A DNA stretch of 34,294 nucleotides from Acidobacteriaceae bacterium. Lineage in GTDB: Bacteria > Acidobacteriota > Terriglobia > Terriglobales > Acidobacteriaceae. Location: assembly GCA_030037635.1 (NCBI GenBank), contig JASHQH010000099.1, positions 1 to 34,294 of the forward strand, written 5' to 3'. The position numbers were made by a program, and so were the translations under genes. Position 1 is the first letter of the stretch, and the number at the start of each line of letters is the position of its first letter. Of the stretch, positions 6,571 through 15,070 are shown piece after piece. The notes beneath the pieces were generated by a model that saw nothing but the letters and a program-made list of their open reading frames with translations, did no database searches and had not been told where the DNA came from.

Positions 6571-7365
6571 ATGGAAAGACGCCAGTTTCTCGCCGGTTCC
6601 TTTGCTGTGTCTGCTCTTGCGGCTGCAGGGCAGCAAGCTGCGCAGGTGGGCACGGCCCCCAGTCCCGAGTACTACCAGTTGCGCCGCTATAACTTACTGA
6701 GTGGGCAGCAAGTTAAGCTCACTGAGAGCTACTTCTCCGAGGCCCTGGTTCCCACGCTGATCCGTTGGGGGCTGGCCCCGGTTGGCGCGTTCAAGCTCGA
6801 CATCGGCCCCGAGACGCCGGCCTACTACCTGCTGATTCCCGGATCCTCCATCGACCTCCTCGTCGATTTGGAGACACGCCTGCCGAGCGACAATCAATTC
6901 CTCACCGCCGCGGCGCCCTTTTGGAACGCCACTGCCTCGGCACCGGCGTTTCAGCGCGTCGAAGCCTCGCTGCTGGCCGCCTTCAATGGCTGGCCGAAGA
7001 TCACCCCGCCGGACGCTGCGGCGACCAAGGGTAAGCGCATCTTTCAGCTCCGCACCTACGAGAGCCCCAGCAATGCCGATCACGTGCTGAAAGTGGAGAT
7101 GTTCCAATCCGGCGAGTTCGACATCTTCCGCAACGCCGGATTCCATCCCGTTTTCTTTGGCGACACATTGATCGGCTCGCGCATGCCCAACCTGACCTAC
7201 ATGCTGAGCTTTGCCGATATGGCGGAGCTCGAAACGAAATGGAACACTTTCCGCGCCGCTCCGGCATGGAAGAAGCTCTCGGCCGATCCGCGCTACGCCA
7301 GCGATCAGATCGTGACCAACATCAGCAATCTGGTTCTGAGCCCGCTCGACTGCTCGCAGATCTGA
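6571..7365 (+). CDS. Exported NIPSNAP-family protein
   Basis: A 264-residue protein with GGAGG 6 nt before the ATG. The N-terminus MERRQFLAGSFAVSALAAAG has a Tat-like R-R-x-F-L motif followed by a short hydrophobic stretch, so export by the Tat or Sec route is likely. Two NIPSNAP-type (ferredoxin-like dimeric barrel) halves are visible. One begins YYQLRRYNL at about residue 31; the second begins FQLRTYES at about residue 157 and continues through GFHPVFFGDTLIGSRMPNLTYML to FRAAPAWKKL. NIPSNAP domains belong to the dimeric alpha/beta barrel superfamily; their biochemical role in bacteria is poorly defined. The gene stands alone, with its own promoter and a structured upstream gap. Confidence 0.85.
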   Translation: MERRQFLAGSFAVSALAAAGQQAAQVGTAPSPEYYQLRRYNLLSGQQVKLTESYFSEALVPTLIRWGLAPVGAFKLDIGPETPAYYLLIPGSSIDLLVDLETRLPSDNQFLTAAAPFWNATASAPAFQRVEASLLAAFNGWPKITPPDAAATKGKRIFQLRTYESPSNADHVLKVEMFQSGEFDIFRNAGFHPVFFGDTLIGSRMPNLTYMLSFADMAELETKWNTFRAAPAWKKLSADPRYASDQIVTNISNLVLSPLDCSQI

Positions 7366-7491
7366 GCAGCAGCGGGGCGTGGCGCAACGTTACGCCCGGT
7401 GGCCGGCTCAATTGAACCTCGCGCAGACAGCCAGGCAGGAGCGTGCATCGGCGCGCACCCTCCGTCACTATTCGCGGCACAGCATCCGCAC

Positions 7492-7497
7492 TATAAT
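7492..7497 (+). promoter_or_regulatory. Candidate -10 element for the sensor kinase gene
   Basis: A perfect TATAAT, then CGGCGC (6 nt), then the ATG at 7504. Transcription should start on the A of the ATG, giving a leaderless mRNA. No Shine-Dalgarno is present. Confidence 0.6.
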
Positions 7498-7503
7498 CGG
7501 CGC

Positions 7504-9789
7504 ATGCGTTTCCTCGCCGATCCGCGGCGCCGGCCGGTCCCATGGCTCACCGTTGGGGCAGCGCTGGTCTTCGTTTTGCTGGGAACGCTGCAGTGGTTCA
7601 ACACCTCCGGCGTCAACTTCCTGACGCCTGAAACCTACGGCCAGACCCTGGTCCTCACCGCACTGGAATGGCTGCTTTTTCTGCTGCTGCTGTTGCTGCT
7701 GTCACTGCTGTTCCGCAACATTCTCAAGATCTATGTCGGCGAAGGCAGGAACGGCGTGGGCGCGCGGTTGCGTTCGCGCATGGTGCTGGGTGCGGCCATG
7801 ATCACGGTCATGCCCGCGGCGCTCATGTTTCTCTTCAGCTACATGCTGATGAATCGCGCACTGGAGCGCTGGTTTTCACCCGACGCCTCGCAACTGCGCG
7901 ACGATTCGGCCACCGTGGTGCGCGAGCTGGCGGAATACGTCACCGGCAACGCGCGCGTTGAAGCAGAATCCATCGCTGCCTCCGGAGCGCTCGATCAGAC
8001 GCCGGCGCAGTTGCAGCAGGAACTGGGATCGCATCGCATCACGTTGGATGGCGGCTTTGCCGTGGTCTACGACAAGGACCGCCACGTGCTTGCCGGCTTC
8101 CAGGCGCCCTCGCTTTCCAGCGCAGCCATCTTGCAGCCCTGGCTCGACGACAGCGAACATGCCGCCGCTCCTGCACGGCGCGGACCGCTCTCCAGCTTGC
8201 TGCTGGCCTCTGAGCAGCGCAGCAACGATCAGGCGGTTATTGTCGCCGGGCAGCGGTTCGCGCTGGGCACGGCGGCCACTTCGTCGGGCAAGTTCGTGGT
8301 GGTGGCGCTGCCCATGCCGCAAGGCCTGGGCCAGACCGCCGCCCGCATCCGCTCCGGCGTTGAGGATTACTGGCAGCTTTTCCGCTCCCGCAAAACCATT
8401 CGCACCACGCTGTTTCTCACCCTTCTGCTGGTCACGGTGTTTGTGTTTTTCGCCAGCGTATGGCTGGCTGTCTTTCTCTCCAAGCAGATCACGCGCCCGG
8501 TTGAATCGCTGGCCGTAGCCATGGACGAGATCGCGGCCGGCAAGTACGAACACCGCATTTCTTCGCCGGCCACGGGCGAAATGGCCGATCTGGTGCGCTC
8601 CTTCAATCACATGGCATCGGATCTTGAAACCAGCCGGCACCTGGCCGAGAGCGCGCAGGCGCAACTCACCACGGCCAATCAGGCCATTGAGGAGCGCCGC
8701 CGCGAGCTGGAGACGATTGTTGAAACCATTCCTTCGGGGGTGGTGACTCTGGACGCCGCCGGCGTGGTCGTCAAATCGAATCACGCCTTCGCTGCGCTGA
8801 TGGGATTGAAGGAAGACGCCTCAGTGGCGGGGGAAAACATTGCCACGCTGCTGCCTGCTGAGTGCGCTCAGGACGTGGCGGCCGTCATCCGGCGCGGCAA
8901 CCGCATGGGGGCCGCATCCATCGACGTCGAGCTGCGCGTTCGCGGGCGCACGGTGCATCTGGCCGTCACCAGCGCGCGCCTGGAATTGGGGAAGGGGCAA
9001 ACCGGATCGGTGCTGGTGGTGGAAGACACCACCGAGCTGTTGCGCGCGCAACGCCAGCTGGCCTGGAAGGAAGTGGCGCAGCAGGTGGCCCACGAAATCA
9101 AGAATCCGCTCACGCCCATCGCTCTCAGCGCCGAACGCATCAGCCGCCTTCTCGATCGCGGCCAGCCCGACTCGCCCAGCACCATCCGCAAATGCAGCGA
9201 GGTGATTCTGGGCTGCGTAGGCACGCTGCGCACTCTGGTCGATGAGTTTTCCGCCCTCGCCCAGTTTCCGGCGCCGCAGCCTCGCGCCTGTTGCATGAAT
9301 CAGATCGTCGAGGAGGCGCTGGCTTTGTTTGCCGGCAGGCTCGAAGGCATTACCGTGCAGCGCAACCTGGAACCCGGCCTGCCGTCGGTGATGGTCGATC
9401 CCGAGTCCATCCGCAGAGCGCTGGCCAACCTCATCGACAACGCCGCGGAAGCCATGCAGGGCAGCCTGCTGCGTGTGCTCGATGTGCGCACCGCCCTCAG
9501 CGATGACGGCGCGGCCGTCGAGGTCACCGTCTCTGATACCGGACACGGCCTGACCGAAGAAATCCGCGAGCGCCTCTTTCTGCCCTACACCTCCACCAAG
9601 CGGCGCGGGACCGGATTGGGCCTCTCCATTGCCGCCAAGATCGTGCAGGAGCATGGTGGCACCATCAGCGCCGAAGCCAACAGCCCTAAGGGCGCTCGTT
9701 TTGTGGTGCGCATTCCCGTCATGGAAACCGATGCGGAGCCGGCGCCCGCCTCTGCCGATGAGCCTGAAGCCAAGAGGCTCGCCCCATGA
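7504..9789 (+). CDS. NtrY-like membrane sensor histidine kinase
   Basis: A 761-residue protein; ATG 7504 is favoured over earlier in-frame codons because a perfect TATAAT sits 6 nt upstream. Transmembrane helices are at about residues 14-28, 42-75, 96-118 and 302-325. A large periplasmic region (about 120-300) forms the sensor. It is followed by a HAMP linker (SKQITRPVESLAVAMDEIAAGKYEHRI), a PAS domain (about 405-510) and the kinase core. The H-box VAQQVAHEIKNPLTPI has H530 as phosphoacceptor, with the N-box LIDNAAEAM, the G-box SDTGHGL and the TSTKRRGTGLGLSI segment. This arrangement is NtrY-type. It shares a 4-bp ATGA overlap with the response regulator gene, its obvious partner. Signal sensed is unknown; nitrogen control is not shown by the neighbourhood. 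Confidence 0.92.
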   Translation: MRFLADPRRRPVPWLTVGAALVFVLLGTLQWFNTSGVNFLTPETYGQTLVLTALEWLLFLLLLLLLSLLFRNILKIYVGEGRNGVGARLRSRMVLGAAMITVMPAALMFLFSYMLMNRALERWFSPDASQLRDDSATVVRELAEYVTGNARVEAESIAASGALDQTPAQLQQELGSHRITLDGGFAVVYDKDRHVLAGFQAPSLSSAAILQPWLDDSEHAAAPARRGPLSSLLLASEQRSNDQAVIVAGQRFALGTAATSSGKFVVVALPMPQGLGQTAARIRSGVEDYWQLFRSRKTIRTTLFLTLLLVTVFVFFASVWLAVFLSKQITRPVESLAVAMDEIAAGKYEHRISSPATGEMADLVRSFNHMASDLETSRHLAESAQAQLTTANQAIEERRRELETIVETIPSGVVTLDAAGVVVKSNHAFAALMGLKEDASVAGENIATLLPAECAQDVAAVIRRGNRMGAASIDVELRVRGRTVHLAVTSARLELGKGQTGSVLVVEDTTELLRAQRQLAWKEVAQQVAHEIKNPLTPIALSAERISRLLDRGQPDSPSTIRKCSEVILGCVGTLRTLVDEFSALAQFPAPQPRACCMNQIVEEALALFAGRLEGITVQRNLEPGLPSVMVDPESIRRALANLIDNAAEAMQGSLLRVLDVRTALSDDGAAVEVTVSDTGHGLTEEIRERLFLPYTSTKRRGTGLGLSIAAKIVQEHGGTISAEANSPKGARFVVRIPVMETDAEPAPASADEPEAKRLAP

Positions 9790-11141
9790 ACCACATCCTC
9801 GTGGTGGACGACGAAGCTGAAATACGCGGCTCGCTCGAGGAGATCCTGCGGGAAGAAGGCTACGGAGTGGCGTCAGCGGCCGATGCCGACGAAGCCATGG
9901 CTCTGGTCCGCGATGTGCCCTACGATGTGGTGCTGCTCGACATCTGGCTGCCCGGCCGCGATGGCCTGGAGATGCTGGCCGAGATTCGCGAGCTGGCCGC
10001 CGAAACGAGGCCTGAGGTGGTGATGATCAGCGGCCACGGCACGATTGAGTCGGCCGTGAAGGCCACCAAGCTGGGCGCATACGACTTTCTTGAAAAGCCT
10101 CTTTCGCTCGAGCGCACGCTTATCGTCATCAAGAACGCCATCGAGGCGCGGCGCCTGCGCGCCGAAAATGAGGAGTTCAAACGCCAGTTCAGCGCCGCCT
10201 CGGCGCTTACCGGGGAAAGCGTGCCCGTGAAGGCGCTGCGCCAGCAGATTCGCCTCATGGCGCCCACCAATGGCCGCGTGCTCATCTATGGCGAATCGGG
10301 GACGGGAAAGGAGCTGATCGCGCGCTCCATCCATGCCGAAAGCCTGCGCCGCGACGGCGTCTTCGTGGAGCTCAACTGTGCAGCGATCCCTGAGGCGCAC
10401 ATCGAAGCCGAGCTCTTCGGCTATCGCCACGGTGCGCAACCCGGCGGTCCGCCTGAGCAACGCGGCACCCTGGAGCGCGCCGACGGCGGAACGCTCTTCC
10501 TGGACGAAGTCGGCGACATGAGCCTGAAAACACAATCCAAGGTCTTGAGCGCCCTCGACGATCAGATGTTTACACCCGTAGGCGGCACGCAGCCGCTGCA
10601 CGTTGACGTGCGCCTCATCGCGTCAACCAACAAGAACCTCGAAGAGGAGATCGGTAAGGGCAACTTTCGCGAGGACCTGTTTTATCGCCTCAACGTGGTG
10701 CCGTTCTTCGTTCCGCCCCTGCGTGAGCGTAAACAGGATATTTCGCTGCTGGTGCGCGAATTTCTTCTAGAGTTCGGCCGCCAGTACGGGCGCCCGCGCA
10801 TGGAAATCTCAGAAGAGGCGCTGGAGACCCTCAGCCGCTACAACTGGCCCGGCAATGTGCGGGAGCTCAAGAATGTCATCGAGCGCGTTCTTATTCTCAA
10901 TCCCCGTGTGCTGCGCATCGAGCGCAAGCACCTGCCTCCGCTTACGCACAAGTCCGGCGCCCGCTCTACTGAGGAGTTCTCAAGCCTGCAGCAGGCGCGC
11001 GACGCCTACGAGCGCGAGTACATTCAGAAAAAGATTGAAGAAGCCCACAACAACATCAGCCACGCGGCCGAGCTGCTGGGCCTTGAGCGCAGCCATCTTT
11101 ACCGTAAGATGAAGGCGCTGGGCATCGCCGCCCGGGAATAA
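9786..11141 (+). CDS. NtrX/NtrC-like AAA+ response regulator lacking GAFTGA
   Basis: A 451-residue protein. The receiver domain (residues 1-120) has the acidic pair D8-D9, phosphoacceptor D52 and the FLEKP lysine. The AAA+ domain (about 140-375) has Walker A GESGTGKE (from residue 169), Walker B GGTLFLDEVGDM, the second-region-of-homology segment FREDLFYRLNVVPFFVPPLRER and the NWPGNVREL sensor II motif. A Fis-type helix-turn-helix ends the protein (NNISHAAELLGLERSHLYRKMKALGI). The L1 loop that normally reads GAFTGA, which contacts sigma54, reads GAQPGG at 216-221 with no length change. A standard sigma54 activator role is therefore doubtful. The nearest precedents are NtrC/TyrR-type regulators that lack GAFTGA and work with sigma70. 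It is coupled to the upstream kinase gene. Confidence 0.92.
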   Translation: MNHILVVDDEAEIRGSLEEILREEGYGVASAADADEAMALVRDVPYDVVLLDIWLPGRDGLEMLAEIRELAAETRPEVVMISGHGTIESAVKATKLGAYDFLEKPLSLERTLIVIKNAIEARRLRAENEEFKRQFSAASALTGESVPVKALRQQIRLMAPTNGRVLIYGESGTGKELIARSIHAESLRRDGVFVELNCAAIPEAHIEAELFGYRHGAQPGGPPEQRGTLERADGGTLFLDEVGDMSLKTQSKVLSALDDQMFTPVGGTQPLHVDVRLIASTNKNLEEEIGKGNFREDLFYRLNVVPFFVPPLRERKQDISLLVREFLLEFGRQYGRPRMEISEEALETLSRYNWPGNVRELKNVIERVLILNPRVLRIERKHLPPLTHKSGARSTEEFSSLQQARDAYEREYIQKKIEEAHNNISHAAELLGLERSHLYRKMKALGIAARE

Positions 11142-11171
11142 AAGTCGGCGAAGCGATACTGCGAGGAAATG

Positions 11172-11951
11172 CTAGTTGACGGGTCCCGGCTCGCTCGGCT
11201 TGACGCGGCGATCCCGAGGTCCGTCGCGGCGATCCCGGGTTCCGACGCGCCTTTCGGTCTTGAAGACGCGCGTATCCGGTGCGCCGACGCGCCGGTCAGG
11301 TTTGCCCATGCGGCGATCAAATCCCCCATCCATCGATGAGGGAAGAACGATCCTGTCAGAAGCCCCTCCCCGGCGATCCCGCAAGGGCCAGGGTCCGGCT
11401 CCCGCTGCGCCTGACGCGACACTCGAGCCGCTGGTCAGCATTCTCTGCAGAGTGGGAATGTCGACGCGGTTTTTCTCCACAAAATCCACGCCTTCGGCAG
11501 TCAGGGTGAATTGCGCGTTGTCGGCCTTGGCAATGTAGCCTTTCTTTTGCAGATACCAGAGCGTGAAGTCAAGGTAGTCCCGCGGAAACCCCATCCGCTC
11601 CTCGATTTCAGAGAGGGACACCTCGGGTGACATGGCGTTAGCGCGCCGGCGGTGGTAAAGGACCGCCAGCACGGCAAGTCTCCGGTTCAACTCGCCGTCG
11701 AGCGTATCCATAAAGTCGATGGTTGTTGAAAACGGCTGCGGAGATTCCCGCCGGCGCTTCGCATCGTATTCGGCGCGCCGCTCATGATCGGACAATATAT
11801 CGTACGCCGTCTTCAGCATGCGAAACTGTTCGGCGTTGCCGGAGGATGGGTTATCAGGATGGAATCGAGCCGCAAGAAATCGATAGACGCGATGGACCGT
11901 GTCCATATCAGCGTTGGGACTGATTTGCAGGAACTCGTAGTAGTCAGTCAT
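11172..11951 (-). CDS. DnaJ-domain protein with winged-helix-like middle and DRR heptad tail
   Basis: A 259-residue protein. The start is placed at ATG 11951 (MTDYYEFLQI), where the J-domain begins; an upstream in-frame start at 12050 would add 33 residues unlike a J-protein. The J-domain covers residues 2-70, with the HPD motif at 31-33 that stimulates DnaK ATPase. The middle (about 95-180, with FPRDYLDFTLWYLQKKGYI and FTLTAEGVDFVE) looks like a winged-helix fold. The tail carries six 7-residue repeats of the form xDRRxGx (residues 211-252). It lacks the G/F and zinc-finger regions of DnaJ proper, so it is a type III J-protein. It probably recruits DnaK to a particular client, unknown here. 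Confidence 0.8.
   Translation of the reverse strand: MTDYYEFLQISPNADMDTVHRVYRFLAARFHPDNPSSGNAEQFRMLKTAYDILSDHERRAEYDAKRRRESPQPFSTTIDFMDTLDGELNRRLAVLAVLYHRRRANAMSPEVSLSEIEERMGFPRDYLDFTLWYLQKKGYIAKADNAQFTLTAEGVDFVEKNRVDIPTLQRMLTSGSSVASGAAGAGPWPLRDRRGGASDRIVLPSSMDGGFDRRMGKPDRRVGAPDTRVFKTERRVGTRDRRDGPRDRRVKPSEPGPVN
11196..11321 (-). repeat. Six-unit heptad (21-bp) coding repeat, xDRRxGx
   Basis: The units read FDRRMGK, PDRRVGA, PDTRVFK, TERRVGT, RDRRDGP, RDRRVKP. A looser copy (LRDRRGG) lies further upstream. The tract is strongly basic and probably disordered. Confidence 0.75.
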
Positions 11952-12066
11952 TCCAGCTTTAGAACTCTCCGAACGTGCTGATGAATTGTAGCCTGCCCCG
12001 AAATGGACAAGGAATCCCACCTTCGATACAAGGCTCACCTTGGCCGGCAAACGCCATGCGCCATGC

Positions 12067-12072
12067 TAACTT
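12067..12072 (+). promoter_or_regulatory. Possible -10 element for the MFS gene
   Basis: TAACTT (TANNNT type) lies 7 nt before the ATG at 12080, with no Shine-Dalgarno. It is the weakest member of the leaderless set in this window. Confidence 0.3.
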
Positions 12073-12079
12073 AGCACCT

Positions 12080-13336
12080 ATGCACCCCACGGAACCCGCG
12101 CAGGTTGTGAGAGATACCCCCTCAGGCGTGCATGAACGCCCGTGGCTCTTCAACTTCCTGATTGCACCGGCCGCGGTCATTGCCATAGGGCTGGTAGATG
12201 GCGCGCTTTCTTTCCTTTTGCGCAGCGAAGGCATCAATCCCGCGCGCAGCGCCAGCATCATCGCGCTCCTCACCCTTCCCCATACCATCTACTTTCTGTG
12301 GGCGCCGCTCACCGATTTCTTTGTGCGCCGCCGCACCTGGCTCATGGCCGCATCCCTGGCAGCATCGATAACGCTGCTGGCCGCGTTCCACCAGCCGCGC
12401 CTGGGCTCGACGCGGTCGATGGTTCTGTTGTTTTTGGCCATGTGCCTGGGGGTTTGCGTGGCTGCAGCGTGCGGCGGCATGATGGGCTCGCTCCAAAGCG
12501 AAGTCAACCGGCGCCGTGCCGGCAGCTTCTATCAAGTCGGGTCGCTGGCCTTCGGAGCCATCACCGTCTTCGTCCTCGTCAGCCTTTCTTCTGCGCATTT
12601 TTCCTACGCTTCGCTCGGACTCTCCCTCGACGCCTTGATCGTTGTGCCAGCGCTCTTTGCTTTGGCTGCGCCTCCGCAGCAATTGGTCCGCGAGACCGGC
12701 GCGTCGGAAGTGCTGGCGCGCGTCGGCCGCGAATTCAAATCCACTTTTCTTCGCCGGGAGGCAATTCCATATATCCTGCTCGTCACCGCACCCATCTGTA
12801 GCGGCGCGCTGATTGGACTTCTTCCGGGACTCGCCACCGATTACGGTGTTACAGGCGCACAGGTGGCGTGGATCAACGGCGTCGGCGGCGCCTTGCTGAC
12901 TGCGGTGGGCGCCTACGTTGCTTCTCTCATCCCAGTCCGCGTACGCGCCTCCGTCGCCTTTCCCATTTCGGGCCTGGTGAATGCCGCGGCAGCCTCCATC
13001 TTTGCCCTCGGCCCGCAGCGTCCCGCAGTCTACTTCACCGGCACCGTCCTGTTCCTCTTTACCATCGGCGCCGGATATGCCTTGTTCACGGGAGTCAGTC
13101 TGGAATTCCTTGGCCCTTCAGGCAAGAGCGGCAGCGCGCGCTACGCCATCATCAACTCGTTCGGCAACCTTCCTGTTGCCTATATGTCCTATCTCGATGG
13201 CCGCGCCTATGCGCACTGGGGGCCGCGCGCCATGCCCGCGGCCGATGCGATTCTCGCCGCTCTGGGCGCTTCGCTTCTGCTGGCGCATTTCGTCCTGAGC
13301 CGCCGGAGGAGGCAAGCGAGGTCCGCTGCCCCCTGA
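12080..13336 (+). CDS. Major facilitator superfamily transporter (AmpG/PAT-like)
   Basis: A 418-residue inner-membrane protein with about 12 hydrophobic helices. The ATG at 12080 (MHPTEPAQV) is preferred; the frame stays open to 11975, but that stretch is not hydrophobic and overlaps the region upstream of the divergent J-protein gene. Loop 2-3 carries LWAPLTDFFVRRRTWL, the MFS signature-like D-x-x-x-R-R-R between helices 2 and 3. The pattern PHTIYFLWAPLTD resembles the PAT (peptide/acetyl-CoA/drug, AmpG) group. Substrate cannot be read from sequence. A conserved SGSARYAIINSFGNLPVAYM segment near the end again matches AmpG-like proteins. It converges on the minus-strand gene 12 bp downstream, with no intrinsic terminator visible. 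Confidence 0.82.
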   Translation: MHPTEPAQVVRDTPSGVHERPWLFNFLIAPAAVIAIGLVDGALSFLLRSEGINPARSASIIALLTLPHTIYFLWAPLTDFFVRRRTWLMAASLAASITLLAAFHQPRLGSTRSMVLLFLAMCLGVCVAAACGGMMGSLQSEVNRRRAGSFYQVGSLAFGAITVFVLVSLSSAHFSYASLGLSLDALIVVPALFALAAPPQQLVRETGASEVLARVGREFKSTFLRREAIPYILLVTAPICSGALIGLLPGLATDYGVTGAQVAWINGVGGALLTAVGAYVASLIPVRVRASVAFPISGLVNAAAASIFALGPQRPAVYFTGTVLFLFTIGAGYALFTGVSLEFLGPSGKSGSARYAIINSFGNLPVAYMSYLDGRAYAHWGPRAMPAADAILAALGASLLLAHFVLSRRRRQARSAAP

Positions 13337-13348
13337 GTGTGCAACGCT

Positions 13349-14437
13349 TTATTGATCCCGCGGCTGCCTCAGAATCGGGCCGATCGAGCCCGGATTGTCG
13401 CCCAGCCTTGGATCGACGCGAAAATCCCACACCGTTTCGCTGATGTCGCTGGGCGAGAGGATCTCCACCAGCGCGTATTCGCCCAGGGTCAGGGTCTCCG
13501 CGGGCACGATTTTCAGCCAGTGCTTGCCGGGAACCATTTCCACCTTGGCCGGGATCGTGTTCTCGTCCTGAGTCACAGTTCCGTTCGCGCCGATTTTAAT
13601 GGCGCCCACGATGCGAACTGCCTGCCGCTCATCCACGCGCACAATGGCGAAGCCCGATTGCGGCGAATGTGCGCCGTGATTCACATTCGCCGCAGGCTGC
13701 ACGCTGGTTGTGTCCACGGTAAAGGGGTGCGAAAGAACCGGCTCCTTCTCATCCTCGACGCCGAGCGAGAGATAAAACGCCGGATCGTTTACATGCAGGT
13801 GCACCCTGGCGTGCGAACCCTGCAACTCCAGTTGCTCCCGTTGCGTTGCCAATGGATTCAGGACGGCAATCCCCTTATGGGTCTTCGAGTTCAAGGTGAG
13901 ATCGGTCGGCTTCAACTCCACCAGTTCCGGCGTGCCCTGGTAAGTATCCAGCACGAACACGCCCTCTTCGTCGGGAAGCTCCAGCCCCGTGGCGACCTCC
14001 GGCATGCGTGCCTTCTGGTCGTTGCGCTCGTCCGATTCCTCTTTGTCAATCGCCTCGGCTTCCTTCATTGCCGGCGACGTGTCCTCTTCCACCAGGTCGG
14101 CGTGTTCCTTCTCCCATTTGCGCGTGGCGTCCCAGTCCACCAGGTCCACGGGCAGTTCCTCCCATTCACCGCGCTCCTGCGAGAGGTAGCGTACGCGGTC
14201 GCCCACGATCTGGTAATCGCGCACCAGCTGATAGGAGCCGTCCTTCAGGATCAGTCGATGGTTCTTTCCCATTCCGGGCACGCCGGGTTGCAGAGGCAAA
14301 GGTTTGGAGTTGTCGTTCGGTGTATTTTGGGCAGGCTGGCCGCTTTGGCTGCTCTGGCCCGCCACGGCCGTGGCTGTCAGCAGGAGAACAGCCAGCGAAA
14401 GCACCAAAGCGCGCCGTCCTTGCAGAAAGAAAACCAT
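13349..14437 (-). CDS. Exported protein of unknown function
   Basis: A 362-residue protein. ATG 14437 is chosen because a signal peptide follows at once (MVFFLQGRRALVLSLAVLLLTATAVAGQS); the open frame extends 48 codons further upstream without signal-like features. After the signal comes a Ser/Gln/Pro-rich linker. Next is a segment KNHRLILKDGSYQLVRDYQIVGDRVRYLS, of a kind common in acidobacterial exported proteins, then EWEELPVDLVDWDATRKWE. An acidic, Glu/Asp-rich hinge follows at about 120-165. The C-terminal 180 residues are beta-rich with no family I recognise. The product is periplasmic or surface-bound by inference. It has no obvious partner; the divergent neighbour is the small His/Cys membrane protein gene. 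Confidence 0.75.
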   Translation of the reverse strand: MVFFLQGRRALVLSLAVLLLTATAVAGQSSQSGQPAQNTPNDNSKPLPLQPGVPGMGKNHRLILKDGSYQLVRDYQIVGDRVRYLSQERGEWEELPVDLVDWDATRKWEKEHADLVEEDTSPAMKEAEAIDKEESDERNDQKARMPEVATGLELPDEEGVFVLDTYQGTPELVELKPTDLTLNSKTHKGIAVLNPLATQREQLELQGSHARVHLHVNDPAFYLSLGVEDEKEPVLSHPFTVDTTSVQPAANVNHGAHSPQSGFAIVRVDERQAVRIVGAIKIGANGTVTQDENTIPAKVEMVPGKHWLKIVPAETLTLGEYALVEILSPSDISETVWDFRVDPRLGDNPGSIGPILRQPRDQ

Positions 14438-14567
14438 GGCAACACAGTTTAGACGAGTCGCGCCCGTTCCTGTTGGTCTCAAAAAGATACCTTTGAGCAA
14501 CCCCTTACCGCCGTAATTCGTCCAACTTGGTGCGTTTTTTGTAATATAGGCGTGAGGGGCGACTCTT

Positions 14568-14882
14568 TTGCCTGGATTCAAGGCTCATTTCCGCCAAGAG
14601 GGCGGCTTATCGCGCGGCTTTTTACCAGCCGTCGCGGTGGTGTGCCTTGTGCTGCTGACGCTGCTTGCCGTAGCCCAGGTTGCCCACTTGCATTCCAGCC
14701 AGACCGATGCTGACCATTGTCCGCTGTGCATCATCATGCACACGGTGGTTCCGGCGGCGGTGGCTGCCGCCGTCATCGTTCTGGTGCAACTGGGGGCTTC
14801 GGCTCCCCAGGCCGAGCCGCTGTTCGTGGCGCGGCAGCGCCAATCCCGACTGTTTATTCGCCCGCCCCCAGTCTCCTGCTAG
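14568..14882 (+). CDS. Small membrane protein with His/Cys motif (DUF2946-like)
   Basis: A 104-residue protein. The likely start is TTG 14568, 8 nt after GAGGGG; there is no ATG near the N-terminus. Helices are at about residues 18-37 and 58-78. Between them lies AHLHSSQTDADHCPLCIIMH, with three or four His and two Cys (C-P-L-C), suggesting metal binding in the periplasm. Proteins of this size with an H-x-H and C-P-x-C loop resemble DUF2946-type proteins often found beside TonB-dependent receptors and copper genes. The TonB receptor gene follows 188 nt downstream on the same strand. The link to metal is inference. Confidence 0.6.
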   Translation: MPGFKAHFRQEGGLSRGFLPAVAVVCLVLLTLLAVAQVAHLHSSQTDADHCPLCIIMHTVVPAAVAAAVIVLVQLGASAPQAEPLFVARQRQSRLFIRPPPVSC

Positions 14883-15070
14883 GGCATCTTCTCCGTCTTT
14901 GTTCGTCCGCTGCACCGCTCATCTTATTCATCAAAAGGTGGCGCCCCGGTGCATTTCCACAAGCGGATATCTTGCGGGCCGATGCTCTTTCCCGTGCGCT
15001 GCATTCGCCGCGCCGCACGTCGCGCGGCTTTCCATCCGCATTCATCAGCCAGTGTTCAGGAGACTCCGAT

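Noticed and set aside
13337..14452. 371-residue plus-strand open frame
   Set aside because: Antisense of the exported protein at 13349-14437, which has a clean signal peptide; the plus frame has no recognisable domain and is rich in His, Arg and Gln as expected of a shadow.
14717..15070. N-terminal extension of the TonB receptor by 118 codons
   Set aside because: It overlaps the small His/Cys gene in another frame and has no ribosome site; the ATG at 15071 has one and begins a proper signal peptide.
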